The translations under genes were made by a program, and so were the position numbers. The notes below the pieces were generated by a model. That model saw only the letters and a list, made by a program, of their open reading frames with translations. It was not told where the DNA came from and did no database searches. From NCBI RefSeq assembly GCF_036898095.1, contig NC_090725.1, positions 207,998,204 to 208,062,203 of the forward strand: a stretch of DNA of 64,000 bases. The letters are read 5' to 3'. This stretch comes from Palaemon carinicauda (Eukaryota > Arthropoda > Malacostraca > Decapoda > Palaemonidae). Positions 24,329-37,210 of this stretch are shown in pieces. Each line of letters starts with the position of its first letter. Positions within the stretch are counted from its first letter, which is position 1.

Positions 24329-25752
24329 ATGTATATATATATATATATAAGGTTTGTTCTTGCCATTTTCCATGTTCATACCAGCTACAGCCATGCCCTG
24401 GCTGTCACTTTTGTTCGAAAGTGACGACTTTCAGCTAAAAAAAAATCAGTGAGGAGGAGCTAACCACTCCTAGAGTTTTACATATATTTAAAATATTTTC
24501 ACAGGGTTTGATGGGTGTTATGTGAACTACATTCATATAAATTTTCGCATTAATACTTGGCATAGAAAAGCCACAGTAGCCATTTTCTCATGTCCCTGCT
24601 TTGAAAATCATTTGGATATCTGTGAAACTCTAAGAGTAGTTTGCGGCTCCTCATTAAATTTTTAGCTAAAATTCGTTACTTACGAACAAAAGTGGCAGCC
24701 AGGGCATACTCGTAACAGCTATGAACAGGAAAATTGGCAGAAGCAAAGCTTATATATACCGAAATATTCCCTTTAAATTTCCTTTGTATATATCAATTGA
24801 TATAGGAGGTACCGACCCCGCCGCCGATGATATCAGTTGAATTATTCCAGGAACAATTCACTCCACCGCCAAAAGTAACCATTCAACCCATACAGAAATA
24901 AACGTTTGTTTTGGCTTTTCTATGGCAGATATCAACATGAAAATTAGTATTGAAAAGGTGAATATAATTCCCATAAATCCCTGAATCTTTCATTTAGAAA
25001 TGTGAAATATTCTACGAGTAATTTATGAGACAGGCATTGTCCCTCGTTGCTGTCGCTCACTATCACGCATTTCACTCTAATGTTGCTACATTTAACATCA
25101 TATTCAAGATGGCTATATGATATCTGTGTCTTTTCAATTGTAGATATTATCATGCAGTTTGGCAAGAACAGAGAAACTATGTTTCCCATCAATCACTGAA
25201 ATTTTCATTTGGATATGTGAATTATTCTCTTCTGATATGTGAAATATTCTTCGAGTAATTTACGGCGCCGCCGAAAACTGGCCTTCCGTGGATATCGAAA
25301 AAGGGCTTGTGTGACTTTTCTATGGCAAGTATCAATACGAAAATTTGTATGAATGTAGTTCACATAAAACCCATCAAACCCTGTGGAAATCATTTGGATA
25401 TCTGTAAAACTCTAGGAGTAGTTTGCTCCTCTTCCCTGATTTTTTAGCTAAAAGTCGTCACTTATGAACATAAGTGACAGCCAGGGCATGCCTATTGCAG
25501 GTATGAACATGAAAATTGGCAGGAACAAAGCTTATATATATCTAAATATTCCCTTAAAGTTTCATTTGAATGTATTAATTTGTATAGGAATTATTGACAC
25601 CGCCGCGGAAAATATCAGCTCCCCCCCTCAACACCCACCTCCCCCGCTCCGAAATCTATGGCTAGTGAATGACTGGGCTAAGGGTTGGGTGAGATTCATT
25701 CACGAAAATTTTGGCATTTCATATAAGGTCAGTCACTTCTTTCGCGACAATA
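24050..25752. repeat. Modular fold-back repeat, copy 2 (complete)
   Basis: The two ends are inverted copies: the left reads TTGTCGCGAACG then GACCTTATATGAAATGCC, and the right read in reverse gives TTGTCGCGAAAG then GACCTTATATGAAATGCC. The match continues through CACCCAACCC, the AGATTTCG block and CAATAA..CCTATAC for about 200 bp. Inside are units with CCAATTTTCATGTT, GCCATAGAAAAGCCAC and AACGTTTATTTTGG, in opposite orientations on the two halves, plus a (TA)n tract at about 24261-24350. No transposase is encoded. This is a large MITE or fold-back element of unknown autonomous partner. Confidence 0.75.
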
Positions 25753-25755
25753 AAG

Positions 25756-26168
25756 CATTTTAAGAACATCAACAATATTAAATTAGATCTATTATATACA
25801 ATAATAACTTAAAAAAGAAAAACAAGAGAAACAAGATAGAACAGTGTGCCCGTGTGCACCCTAAAATGTAAATTTCTGTTATTACGAAGATCCTTATGAG
25901 AGCATTTTGGGAATGAGGTCTTATGATGTATCACGTGACACAGCCATATAAAATGTACCTAAGGGGGGTGGGTTATATTTAAGGAGAGTTCTGCATTGCG
26001 GAGGCACACCTCTCTGGCCAGTGAACCGACATTTCCGGGCAGGACAATACAGCACATGGTATCATATCCAAATACAACTTAAGAAAAAGGATAACAAATT
26101 AGTTTTTTTATTTACACATTTTATCGAAAAACCAGAATTAAATCTAAAGATTTATTGAAATAGCTTAC

Positions 26169-26238
<70 letters not shown>

Positions 26239-27035
26239 AAATTAATAATAACATGCAAATTTTTTAATAAAAATATTAATAACTGTTTACTTCCGTAGTT
26301 CAATTTGGTAACTTAGACTTCGTAAGTATTCTAACTTTGAGTCTTGTTTGAAAACATCTTTGTGTCCAATAGTTTACTATAAATACTTTAATCTTTATTT
26401 TAGATCTTTAGAACAGTGGTAGTAATTTGAGATTGTAAAAAAAAAAAAGAAAAAAAAGGTAATCTGTGATTTAAAGACTATTTGTGGTACCTGCTTTTTT
26501 GGAATTCAGTTGGTTATAAATATTAACTGACTTCAGACTAAATAGCTTTTCTCACATTAGAGCCGGATACTTCAGAGAAAAGGATATTAGGAACCAGACC
26601 TGGATAAGAGTTTTCTCATCAAGCAAAATATCAAAGGAAGCACAAAGCAATAACGAAGTAATGACTGATTATGGAAATAGACCCGATAAGATCAATTACT
26701 TGAGGATTCTAAGTCACCAAATTGAACTTCATAAGTGAATTACCATTAATGTTTCGATAAAAATATTTCAGTTTTAAGTGATCGTATTTCAATGCATATT
26801 CTCATTACAGTAGTTATTTAAATAAATCTTTTATTTCTATTTTTGTTTATCAATAAAATCTGTAAAGTCAAAATCTAATTTAGTCATTCCTTTTATGAAA
26901 TGGTCTCTGCATTTGTTTTGTTGTGTTGAATTGTCATGAGTTGATATATGATGTTCTTAATTTTCTTTGTGCTAAATTGTCATGGACTGAACTGGCTTTG
27001 CTCTGAATTGTCGGCGCTGAATTGTCCTGCGTGGA
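25756..27035. other. No gene recognised
   Basis: AT-rich spacer with a (TA)n tract at 26174-26233 and A runs near 26440. Short frames only. The stretch from 26880 contains repeated TGAATTGTC and AATTGTC words just before the minisatellite. Confidence 0.5.
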
Positions 27036-27039
27036 ATTG

Positions 27040-28590
27040 TCGCTGTGCCCTCTGGCCAGTCTCTTTCAGGACTTCAATATTCTGGTTACTTTATTTTTCA
27101 GGCTTTTTAAGTCATCCTACTGCATCATTACTCTTCCGCAATCCCTTCTAGACCTCTAAAATTCTCTTACTTTTTTGCAGTGTCTCTCAGGCCTCCAACA
27201 ACCTGATCATTGTTTTATAGTCTCTTTCAGGTCTCCAATAACCTTATTAGTACTTTACCTCCAAAAACCTCATCACTTTTTATAGTCTCTTTCAAGTCAC
27301 CAATAACCTTATTAGTATTTTACAGTGTCTTCCGAGCTTCGCCAACCACCTTACTTTTTTATAGTCTGTTTCAAGTATCCAATAACCTTATTAGTCTTTT
27401 ACAATGTCTTTCAGGATTCCAACAAATTCACCACTTTTTTGTATTCTCTTTCAATTCTCCAATAACCTTATTAGTCTTTTATGGTGACTTTCAGGATTCC
27501 AACAACCTCACCACTTATTTGTAGTCTCTTTCAAGTCTCCAATAACCTTATTAGTCTTATACAATGACTTTCAGGATTTCAACAGCCTCCCCACTTTTTG
27601 TAGTCTCTTTCAAGTCTCCAATAACCTTATTAGTCTTTTACAGTGTCTTCCAGGCCTCCAACAACTCAACCCTTTTTATAGTCTTTTCCAAGTCTCCAAT
27701 AAACTCATTAGTCTTTTACAGTATCTTTCAGGCTTCCAACAACCACATCACTTTTTATAGGCTCTTTCAAGTCTCCAACAACCTTATTAGTATTTTACAG
27801 TCTCTTTCAGCCCTCCAAAAACCCCATCAGTAATTTTAGTCTCTTTCAGGTCTCCAATAATCTTATTATTTTTTTACAGTGTCTTTCAGGCTTCCAACAA
27901 ATCATCACTTTTTGTAGTCTCTTTCAATTCTCCAATAACCTTATTAGTCTTTTACAATGTCTTTCAGGCTTTCACCAACTTCATCACTATTTCATAAGCT
28001 CTTTCAAGTCTCCAATAACCTTAATAGTCTTTGACAGTGTCTTTCAGGCTTCCAACTACCTTATCAGTTTTTTGTAGGCTCTTTCAAGTCTCCAATAAAC
28101 TTATTAGTCTTTGCAGTGTCTCTCAGGCTTCCAACAATCTCATCACTTTTTTATATTCTCTTCCATGTGTTCAATAACCTTATTTAATCTTTACGGTGTC
28201 TTTCAGGTTTCCAATAATCTCATCACTTTTTTAGTCTCTTTTTTTGTGTCCAATAACCTTATTAGTCTTTACAGTGTTTTTCAGGCTTTTAACAACCTTA
28301 TCACTTTTTTATAGTCTCTTTCTTGTGACCAATAACCTAATAAGTCTTTGCACTGTCTTTCAGGCTTTTAACAACCTTATTACTTTTTTATAGTCTCATT
28401 CTTGTGTCCAATAATCTTATTAGTCTTTACAGTTTCTTTCAGGCTTCCAATAACATCATCAATTTTTCATAGGCTCTTTCAAGTCTCCAATATCCTTATT
28501 AATATTTATAGTACCTTTCAGGACAATGGCAGCTTCATCACGCTTTTACAGTTTCTTTCCGGTGTAAAACAACTTCATCACTCCACTGTA
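27040..28590 (+). repeat. ~1.5-kb minisatellite, 40-bp monomer in ~80-bp dimers
   Basis: Two alternating monomer types repeat head to tail. One is like GTCTCTTTCAAGTCTCCAAT then AACCTTATTAGT. The other is like GTGTCTTTCAGGCTTCCAAC then AACCTCATCACT. One type recurs about every 79-80 bp (27364 and 27443). Roughly 38 monomers are present, diverging towards both ends. Open frames read the repeat (for example FQVSNNLISILQSLS) but change with indels; I do not consider it coding. Confidence 0.92.
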
Positions 28591-29095
28591 GTCCATTGGC
28601 TCATGACATATGAGGTCACCATGGTAGAGCTAGAAAAAATTCCTCTCCTTAACACAATGATTTTCTCTACAGACATCATGCTAAAAAGATACTTCCTGTT
28701 CAGTGTTTAGAAACTTTGTTGGATATGGGATCTGTTTCTAATTAGGTGTTATCTCATGAAGCATTTGAGTTCTTTTATTACATTGCCAAATATGATTTAG
28801 AAAGGTTATGTATAGATATTTCGTATCAATGGACTTAATTTATTACCAGTAGGCCCCTATCATCCTCTTGCTCTCTTTATCATTTCGGTATTGTATGCTT
28901 GCCAACCGATTATCAGTAGTAAGAAATCTGAATTATAAAAGCTTTGAATGGAGCTGTTTGATGTTGGTGTTATGACAGTTTATAATCAAAATCTGATATC
29001 ACATACTTAAACAAAACAAAATAAAACTAATCATGGTATCAGACAATATAAGCTGAAGTCACACTGTTGTGGAAACTGTGTAACCTTGTAGAGGC
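28591..29095. other. No gene recognised
   Basis: AT-rich spacer between the minisatellite and the LINE relic. No motif, terminal repeat or long frame stands out. Confidence 0.5.
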
Positions 29096-29099
29096 GTGA

Positions 29100-29562
29100 C
29101 GGTTTGTTCTGACCTGACACTTTGCTCAGATTTTATCCACAAAATCTTAAACCTTCGGGGTGCTGTATCAGGAAGGTATAAATTAGCAAACCTTAAAAAA
29201 ATGCGATAGGCCTAGCTAGCCAGAAAGGGTTGAAAATAGCTCAAGTTACAGGTAAAGAGATACCCGGACATTTTCATCGACAACGGACAGGTTCGAAATG
29301 GGGCACCCCCAAAGGAATATGCCGTCATTGCAACTACAAATGTTGGGACCATGAGAGATAAATGTGAGGAAGTCGTTGAACTTCTAATGAGAAGAATAAG
29401 AGAATTATTGGAAGTGCAGAGTCCAGAATAAGGGGACATGGCAGGAAGACCACCATAAAAAGTAAGAATTAATATCCTCCAAAATTGATGATACTAGAGG
29501 CCATATTATGGTGAAAATATTTACACCTGAGTTTTCCAATTGTATCCAACATATCATATATA

Positions 29563-29631
<69 letters not shown>

Positions 29632-29682
29632 ATATATATGTAAATATATATATATATATGTATATATATATATCTTAATATA

Positions 29683-29750
<68 letters not shown>

Positions 29751-30475
29751 ATACCTCAGGAGATGGAAATTTTCTATGTTAATCTTCAGGAAGTAGTTGA
29801 CCAATGCCCAGTTGACGGTGACATGAACGGCCATGTGGGCAGCAACAGACATGGTTCCTGCTGATTTGGATTTATCTTATATTTCTACTTTTTTTTTTTT
29901 TCAAAATGATACCCAACAGTGTAAGAACTATAGAAGAATATCATTTATGAGCCATATAGGCCAAATCTAAGAAAATGTTTTAGAGAGAAAAGTGACACTG
30001 GTAGTATAGGACAAGCTATGTGAGAGTCAGAGCAGTTTCAGAACAGGTTACTGAACAACAGATCAAATATCTGCTTTAAGAATCTTCTTGGGAAAGAAAT
30101 CAGAATTTAATCAAGTCCAACAACAATGCTTTCTCGAATTTGAGAAAGATTTTGACAGAGTTTCCCTATAATAACTTTGGGAAGTAGCGCAAAATAATGG
30201 GGTCTCTGAACTGCTACTAAGAACAATGAAAAGTACCTATAAAGATCAGTAGAGTACTGTAGCTGATGGAGAGGCTATCTTTAACATCAATACTGGGGCA
30301 AGGCAGAGCAGTTTACTCTCCCCCATTCCCTTTATTATACATAGAGTTATTTTTGGGTATGCTGATGATATTGTGAAACTCACCGGTAGCAAAGAAAGTT
30401 ATGAAAAAAAGGAGACCGAATAGGAATAAAGGGAGAGAGCAGCCTATTCAAATGCCTTTCTTTTTAAAAATGGGA
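29100..30475 (+). pseudogene. LINE relic (AP endonuclease and RT)
   Basis: Starts with an endonuclease N-terminus (EYAVIATTNVGTMRDKCEEV, about 29320-29380). It is interrupted by a compound (TA)n tract at about 29559-29744, then resumes with the endonuclease block [15 protein letters not shown]. The RT follows at 29900-30420 in several frames: FLEFEKDFDRVSL for motif A and GYADDIVKLTG for the catalytic YADD. The family resembles the RTE-type endonuclease-reverse transcriptases often mislabelled as craniofacial development protein 2 in animal genomes. Numerous stops make it dead. Confidence 0.72.
29559..29744. repeat. (TA)n/(GT)n compound microsatellite
   Basis: TA tracts with a central GT run, located inside the LINE relic between its endonuclease parts. 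Confidence 0.97.
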
Positions 30476-31747
30476 AAAAAATATCAATATCAGTATTTGT
30501 GTATTGTTGGATATTATAATAAGAATTTTGTTTCAAACATTTATCGGATAAGATGTCAATAAAAAAAGGGTATCCCTTTTTGCTTCTGAAAAAAATGTCA
30601 GCGATTGTCAAACTATCCATCCCCGTTGATCAAACGGGAAGTTATCGTAATTCCAACTTATAGGCCGGTAGCTAGGTAGAGTTTGGTCATACGAACGTGG
30701 TACCACTTGTGCAGTACGAGGTCACATAGAAAATTATATCCCTTATGAAGAACTGGACGTCTCCCGGGAATCAACTGAAACGTTAGTCCCGTGGACTCTC
30801 AAAAGGGGTGAAAAAAAAAATCAGTTTCATCAAACGTACATGTGTACCACACACAATGCATTTCATGATAGGGTACACATCATACTCATTAAGAAATGGT
30901 TCATGCCAGGCAAAATCTTTGCTGGCTAGAAAAAAAAAGCTACACCAAACATTCTTTTTACCATTTGAAAAAAAGTTTATATACTTCTACACATCTCATG
31001 GAGTTCACAATAGTCAATGCCAGACATATTGTCTGCTGCATTATGCCTCCCAGACATACCCAAAAGTTGACTCCTCCCTCTGCTCTGGAAAAATCTACGT
31101 AAATAAAACATAAAAGATACTGAATTAAACTACTTTAGAATGAAAGATAGCAGCTTAAAGAGTATAAAGTGACCCTTGACAGAAATACTGATTGCTGCCT
31201 TACGGCCGCCAGAAACAAAGAATAGGTCTAAAAGAATAGGTTTGAGCAAACAATCTCGGTACCACTTGAAACAAAGTTTATATACTTCTACGCATATCAG
31301 GGAGTTCATGACCAATGTCAGACAAATTATCTGATACATTGTGCCTGCCAGACACGCCCAAAGGTTGACCCCCACCCTCTGCTCTGGATAAATTGATGGA
31401 GATAGAACATAAAAGTTACTGAAGGTAACCACTGTAGCCTAATTTGAAATGAAAGATAAATTACAAAGTGACACTTGCCAGACATATTCCCTGCTGCATT
31501 AGGCACACCAGACACTCAAAGGTAGAGCCTAATATTTTGGGAGTCAGACACACTAAAGGGCATAAATATTTTTTGCTTTATCCAACATTATTGATGTTCA
31601 AGTTATCTTCCCAGGTTCAAACCACGGCCATTAATGTTATTTTTTTCTTTTCTTTTCTTTCCAGAAAATTTGTGGAAACCCAGGAAATCCTTGATAGCGT
31701 TTTTCATTTCTTTTCTCTTATAAATGCTAATTAATATGAAAATTTCC

Positions 31748-31815
<68 letters not shown>

Positions 31816-32032
31816 AAACATTAAGGAGCTGCAATTAGCATGTTGATCGTCAAATTAGATGATCAATTTGATTTTGTGTTTCATAGTACGAGGAAAACAT
31901 TCATATAGTTGTTAATTGTCAACAATTGTAAACAATTTTTCTATTTGAAATAATATCAAATATAGTAAGTTAAATATATTGATTACAAAATTAGCTGGAG
32001 AAATCACCAATAGATTTAGTGTAATCATGCAT
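30476..32032 (+). repeat. Segmental duplication copy A, upstream part
   Basis: Collinear with 54330-55850: shared landmarks are ATTATAATA..GAATTT, TGGTACCACTT, GAGGTCACATAGAAAATTAT/AAGGTCACGTAG, ACCATTTGAAA.AAAGTTTATATACTTCTACAC, TCATGGAGTTCACAA and a (GA)n tract (31751-31811 here, 55543-55612 there). It contains internal sub-repeats (two versions of the AAACAAAGTTTATATACTTCTAC block). No coding is seen. It lies 5' of the SLC46-like exon and may hold its first exon or promoter. Confidence 0.85.
31751..31811. repeat. (AG)n microsatellite
   Basis: About 60 bp of uninterrupted GA, present at the equivalent site of the second duplication copy. Confidence 0.98.
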
Positions 32033-32530
32033 TCATCATCATCATCATCATCATCATCATCTCCTCCTACACCTATTAATGCAAAGGGCCTCAGTTAGAC
32101 TTTGCCAGTCGTCTCTATCTTGAGCTTTTAGATCAATATTTCTCCAGTCATCATCTAATACTTCATGCTTCATATTTCTCAACCTGGTAAGCCTTAGTCT
32201 TCCAACTCTTCTAGTGCCTTGCAGAGCACAGTTGAAAGTTTGGTGAACTAATCTCTCTTGGGGAGTACGATGAGCATGCCCAAACAATCTCCATCTACCC
32301 CTCACCCTGATCTCATCCAAATATAGCAATCGAGTAATCTCACTTATAGTTTCGTTTCTAATCCTATCCTGTCATTTCACTCCTAATATTCTTCTGTGAG
32401 CTTTGTTCTCAAACTTGCAAAATCTGTTGGATATAGTTTCATTGTCATACCACAACTCATGTCCATACAGTAACACCGATCTCACTAAACTGATATATAG
32501 CCTGATTTTTATACGTATTGTTTTTTTTAT
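32033..32530 (-). pseudogene. RTE-like LINE 3' fragment with (ATG)n tail
   Basis: Minus-strand C-terminal part of a LINE protein: SVLLYGHELWYDNETISNRF, RRILGVK, then RVRGRWRLFGHAHRTPQERL and SLTEALCINRCRRR. The 3' end carries a (GAT)n tail (32033-32060 on the plus strand as CATCAT). The same C-terminus and tail type occur at 37637-38345, and the same protein at 51845-53530, so these are 5'-truncated copies of one family. Confidence 0.82.
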
Positions 32531-35440
32531 TATTATTGTTAGTTTAGTATTTAAGCATGATGTATATTTTCTATCTCTATTAATATTTATGCAGTCTGGA
32601 GACATTGAGCGAAATCCTGGACCAGTATGTAAATACTAGACTTCGTCAGTATCATCTACTGTAATGCAATATTCGTGATCTACGTGCAAATATTCAAGAT
32701 ATTACAGTTGCGTCCAGAGCATATGATAGTCTTTTGGGCTCAGAAACTTTAGTTTCTATTATGAGATACTCCTCTGAGTTCCTTATAACTGGTTTTAAGA
32801 AGTCAATAATTTTAAAACGGGATGCCATTCCTAGGGCCAGGGGAATGGCGGTGTATATTAGGACTGCGTACTCTGCTTCTCATAAGTCCTCCTTTGAATA
32901 TGAATGTCATTATATACAGATAATAAAAGTTTGTGGGATGCATAACTATTTGTGTTCGATCTACCGGAATCCAGATATGGATCATTCTATCTCTGACTGT
33001 CGTCTTGCCATTATGGCCAAGATACAAGAAAATGATAGACTAGTCTCTTTTGTTTTTGTTAGTGATTTCAATGTTCACTGTTGGTAGTGGTCACCATGGC
33101 TTAAGAGCTTTGCACTTTGCCTCAGAATCAGACTGTGAGCAAATCATAAATGAAGCTACTCCCAGGTCTGGTAACTGCTTGGACCTCGTATACACCGACT
33201 CTTCTGCGGTTATAACAAGCAAGGTTGGTTCTCCAGAGGGAACATCTAATCATGCCTTGATTTCATCAGTAATGAAGATTGAGCAGCCTGTTTCTGATGT
33301 ATAATATTCATGAAAGATTTATATAAAATCTCAAGCAGATTGGAATGGCATTTTGAGTGATCTTTTGGGCTGCAATTGGCCACAAATGTATAATAGTGTT
33401 GATCCTGTTGTCCCTTTGAATGAGAATCTAGTCAACATAATTGATAGGCGTATCCCTTCCCGTGTTCTAAGGTGCCGAGTGAAAGACAAACCATGGTTCA
33501 ATGATGATTGTAGACGTGCTTATCTGGAGAAGCTTTAGCTCAGATAGTTTAGTTTATACTTCAACTGAAAGGGAATACAATTTATCCATAAAAGAAGCCC
33601 TTATTGGTACAACCCAGAAACACAAGTGGTGGACTACCCTTAAATCTGCACTCTTTGGAGTAGATGCAACAGTTCTTCCCTAACTTAAACCCAGATGGCT
33701 CTGTCACTCAATGTCCAAAGTAAAATGCAACCCTTTTTGGCTGATGTGTTTGACATTAAGTAGAGAAATGAGAAACTTGGTCTTCATTCTTGTTTTCCTG
33801 AGGCTAAACTAACTAGTATAGCTTTTCTTAAATTAAAGCTCTCTTGTACTCTTAAATCGTATTTTTCCTTGGTTTTTATAAAGGCTGTACATTTCTTAGC
33901 TCCAAAGTTATATGTTATTTTGAGAAAATTAGTAAGAAGAGGTTTCCGAATTGGTAATGTTACTCCAATAAGTAATTATGTTTATGGTAGCTCAAGTCCA
34001 ACTAATTACCGCTAAATTTTCATAATTCCCATATTATCCAAAGTTTTGAACGTCTTTTGGCAAAACGTCTAAATAAGTTTCCTGAAGGGAATCATCTGTT
34101 CCCTAATTTGCAATTTTGCTTTCAAAAAGGCCTTGGAACATGTTATGCTCTTCTTATATTATCCAATGCTGTACAGAAATCCCTTAGTTGTGGTCAAGAA
34201 ATTCGTAAGATCGGCCTTGATTTTAGTGCTGCCTTTGACCATGTTAATCATGAGGCCTTTGTTTTCAAACTCAAACAGTTGGGTGTGGGTGGATCTTTTC
34301 TTGGCATCATCAATGAGCTTTTAAGTAATAGATGGCAAAGAGTTGCTGTTGATTAACACCATAGTGAGTATAGGAATGTGATATGTGGTGTTCCTCAGGG
34401 TAGTGTTTTTTTTTTTTCTATTACTTTTCATACTATATACACATGTGGTTTGACCTAGAAAACAAGCTCGTTGCATGTGCAGATGATACTGCTATCTTTG
34501 TATCAATTCTATCCCCTGAATGTAGATCTGAGGTTTCTAATTCCCTTAACAGAGATCTACTAAAATGGGTGCATGGCACAAATTATGGGGCATGAAGACG
34601 AATCCTGATAAACTTCAAAAAATGATCGTAAGTAGGTCAAAAAAAGTTGCTCCTCAACATCCGGATCTTAGCATTTATAATGTTTCTTTAACTCTGTATA
34701 ACTCTTTTAAAATTTTATGTGTGATTCTTGACAGCCAATTAATTTACTTTTAAGAAACACATTAGGTCTGTGTCTTTTTCAATTGCACAAAAATATTTGT
34801 TTATTTAGAAAGTCTTTTAACAATTTCGGTGATCGATCTATTCTGAAAAAGTATTTTAATTCTTTCATTCTATCTTGTTTCTAGTATTGTTCTCCTGCCT
34901 GGTCTTCAGCTGCTGATTCTCATTTTAATTTTTTGGACAGGAACTTACAGTCGATTAAATTTCTTATTCCTAATCTAGATATCAATAAGTTTGTTATGCC
35001 TGTTACATAAGTTTTCTTTTTTCATAATTCTTACCATCCCTCACATTCCGATCTTCCCAGACAGTACCTTCCTGTTCGTAATACTAGGTATGCAGCTAAT
35101 TGCAATAGTAAGGCCTTCTCCAGCATGAGGCTCCATACTTTACAGTATTCTAGAATTTTTATTCCAATTTTGATCAAGTTGTGGAATAATCTTCCTAATC
35201 GGGTAGTTGAATCGGTGGAACTTCAAAAGTTCAAATTTGCAGCTGGCTGACATAAGTTGTAACTCTTCTTAAAATAATTCAATCTAATTATTCATTACTT
35301 CTTATATAGTGTATTTATTTCCTTTTTTCCTTTCCTAACTTTGCTATTTTTCCCTATTGAAGACCTTGGGCTAATAGCATCCTGCTTTTCCAACTAAGGT
35401 TGTAGCTTAGCTAGTAATAATAAAGATAGTAATAAAACAA
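32530..35440 (+). pseudogene. CR1/Jockey-type LINE with 2A-like motif, decayed
   Basis: Starts with a hydrophobic leader (FFIIIVSLVF, then FLSLLIFM) and DIERNPGP. The AP endonuclease follows (32734-33300): SSEFLITGF, RARGMAVYIRTAYSA, SIYRNPDMDHS, VFVSDFNVHC and NCLDLVYTDSSAVITSKVGS. The linker has LNENLVNIIDRRIPSRVLR and KPWFNDDCRRAYLEKL. RT blocks are at 34057-34500: NLQFCFQKGLGTC, IGLDFSAAFDHVNH (motif A), CGVPQGSVF and CADDTAIFV (motif C). The C-terminal part reaches RLWNNLPN-like sequence near 35190. The 3' tail ends TAGCTTAGCTAGTAATAATAA. Several frameshifts and stops break it. It lies within duplication copy A, where copy B has none. Confidence 0.87.
32601..32624 (+). other. 2A-like ribosome-skipping motif DIERNPGP
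   Basis: GAC ATT GAG CGA AAT CCT GGA CCA encodes DIERNPGP, an exact fit to the D-x-E-x-N-P-G-P consensus at which ribosomes skip one peptide bond. Upstream in the same frame lies a hydrophobic, signal-like segment. Such motifs are known at the N-terminus of some CR1-type LINE proteins. Activity is inferred only from the motif. Confidence 0.7.
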
Positions 35441-35559
35441 TTAGGCATTGGTAATATTTTGCGACTGAAAAAGCCAACTATCTATTCAAGAGGAAGACGA
35501 TAATTATGATAAGGAAAGTTACAAAGTTACTTCAACATATTTCAGCCTTTATCTTGCAG

Positions 35560-36730
35560 TCTTATGATAGGGACAATGGTGTGCGCAAGGCTCCGTAAAG
35601 CCTTGATATCGGCCAAGGATGTTTTCAGCGCGATCACGATTGAACCTATGTTGTTTCTGAATGCAATGTCTATGACTGGTTCATTAGCTCCAACTGAGAA
35701 TCTGAAGCTTGATAGGTACTGCAGGGTAACACTTGGTTATCCCAGTGAAGTATGTGAGAAAATGAACGATGGAAACCACGAAAGTATACAAGTGGAAGTG
35801 CAGAAACGGGTTAATATTTTTCACTTTCGTGAAAAACTAATAGCAAGCATAATTCCCGTGTTACTGTTATCATTTATCGCATCTTGGAGCGATCAAAGAG
35901 GAAGGAGATTACCTATACTTCTATCAATATTTGGTACCACCCTTAGTTCCGCAACTTATCTTTTGGTTTCTTTTTTTCCAACTTGGCCTCCAGAAATTTT
36001 GTATGTAGCCTCATTTTTTACATCGTTCGGAGGCGGGTGGTCTTTATTCTACATGGCCATCTACAGTTACATGTCTGATATGTCAAAGGCTGAAGCTCGA
36101 ACCAAACGACTTGCTTTAATGAAAGGTATCTGGGGTTTGGGATCTCCAGCCGGTACTGCTATGGGAACCCTGATCTATGATGCTGGAGGGTTCTGTTGGG
36201 TCTTTGGTTTTAGCACGTTCCTTTACCTACTTTGCTTCTTTTACTCTCTTTTCCTCATAAAAGATAATAAGAAACTGATCGAACAAAATAAAGAAATCTC
36301 CAAACAACAGCGTTTGTGGAACCCTAAGAATGTAGTAGATTTATTTCGTGCTTGCTTAAGAAAGCGGCAAGGAAACGGGAGATGGCACATTATGCTTTTA
36401 TTATGCCTCATGCTTATGATAATGGGTACGTATCCACAAAACTTTTACTTATGGGTATTGCGAGTTCTTAACTGGGACATAAACTCATACAGTATATACA
36501 AGATTGTTGATGATATCGGTTCATCGATTGCAATGATTTGCTTAACTCCGGTTTTCGTATACCTGCGTCTCCATGACTGTTCTGTGGGAGGTATGACTCT
36601 TATAGTCCTATTCTGTCGACTCTTAGCTTTTGGGATGACAACTTCAGAAAGCCAGTGGTGGGTTCCTTACGTTTTCATCTTCATTCCAGTGGAGTATGGC
36701 AGCGTCGCTATCAGGAGCAGATTAACAAAG
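35560..36730 (+). CDS. SLC46-like transporter, main exon (copy A)
   Basis: A single large exon of a major facilitator superfamily carrier related to SLC46 (proton-coupled folate transporter group), expected to move small organic solutes with protons across plasma or lysosomal membranes. The acceptor is CTTATCTTGCAG-like, ending at 35559. Start codons are ATG 35564 or, more likely because it is shared with copy B, ATG 35576. Visible: TM1 region ITIEPMLFLNAMSM; an extracellular loop with two cysteines (LDRYCRVTLGYPSEVCEKMN); MFS motif A as SWSDQRGRRLP; YMSDMSKAEARTKRLALMKG after TM4; a central loop (NKKLIEQNKEISKQQ) and six further membrane spans. The donor AACAAAG|GTTTGT is in phase 0 and joins the exon at 41423, giving about 480 residues in total, normal for the family. 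Substrate is unknown. Confidence 0.88.
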
Positions 36731-36789
36731 GTTTGTATGAAATGAAAGTTTTAAATGTCAATAAAAATGTACCGATATAAAAGCACTCA

Positions 36790-37210
<421 letters not shown>

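Noticed and set aside
27040..28590. Possible CRISPR array
   Set aside because: Units are contiguous and diverged with no unique spacers, and the genome is eukaryotic.
27210..28710. Open frames of about 100 residues repeating a Phe/Ser/Asn-rich motif
   Set aside because: They read the minisatellite; the 79-80-bp period is not a multiple of three and frames break at each indel, so this is not a repeat protein gene.
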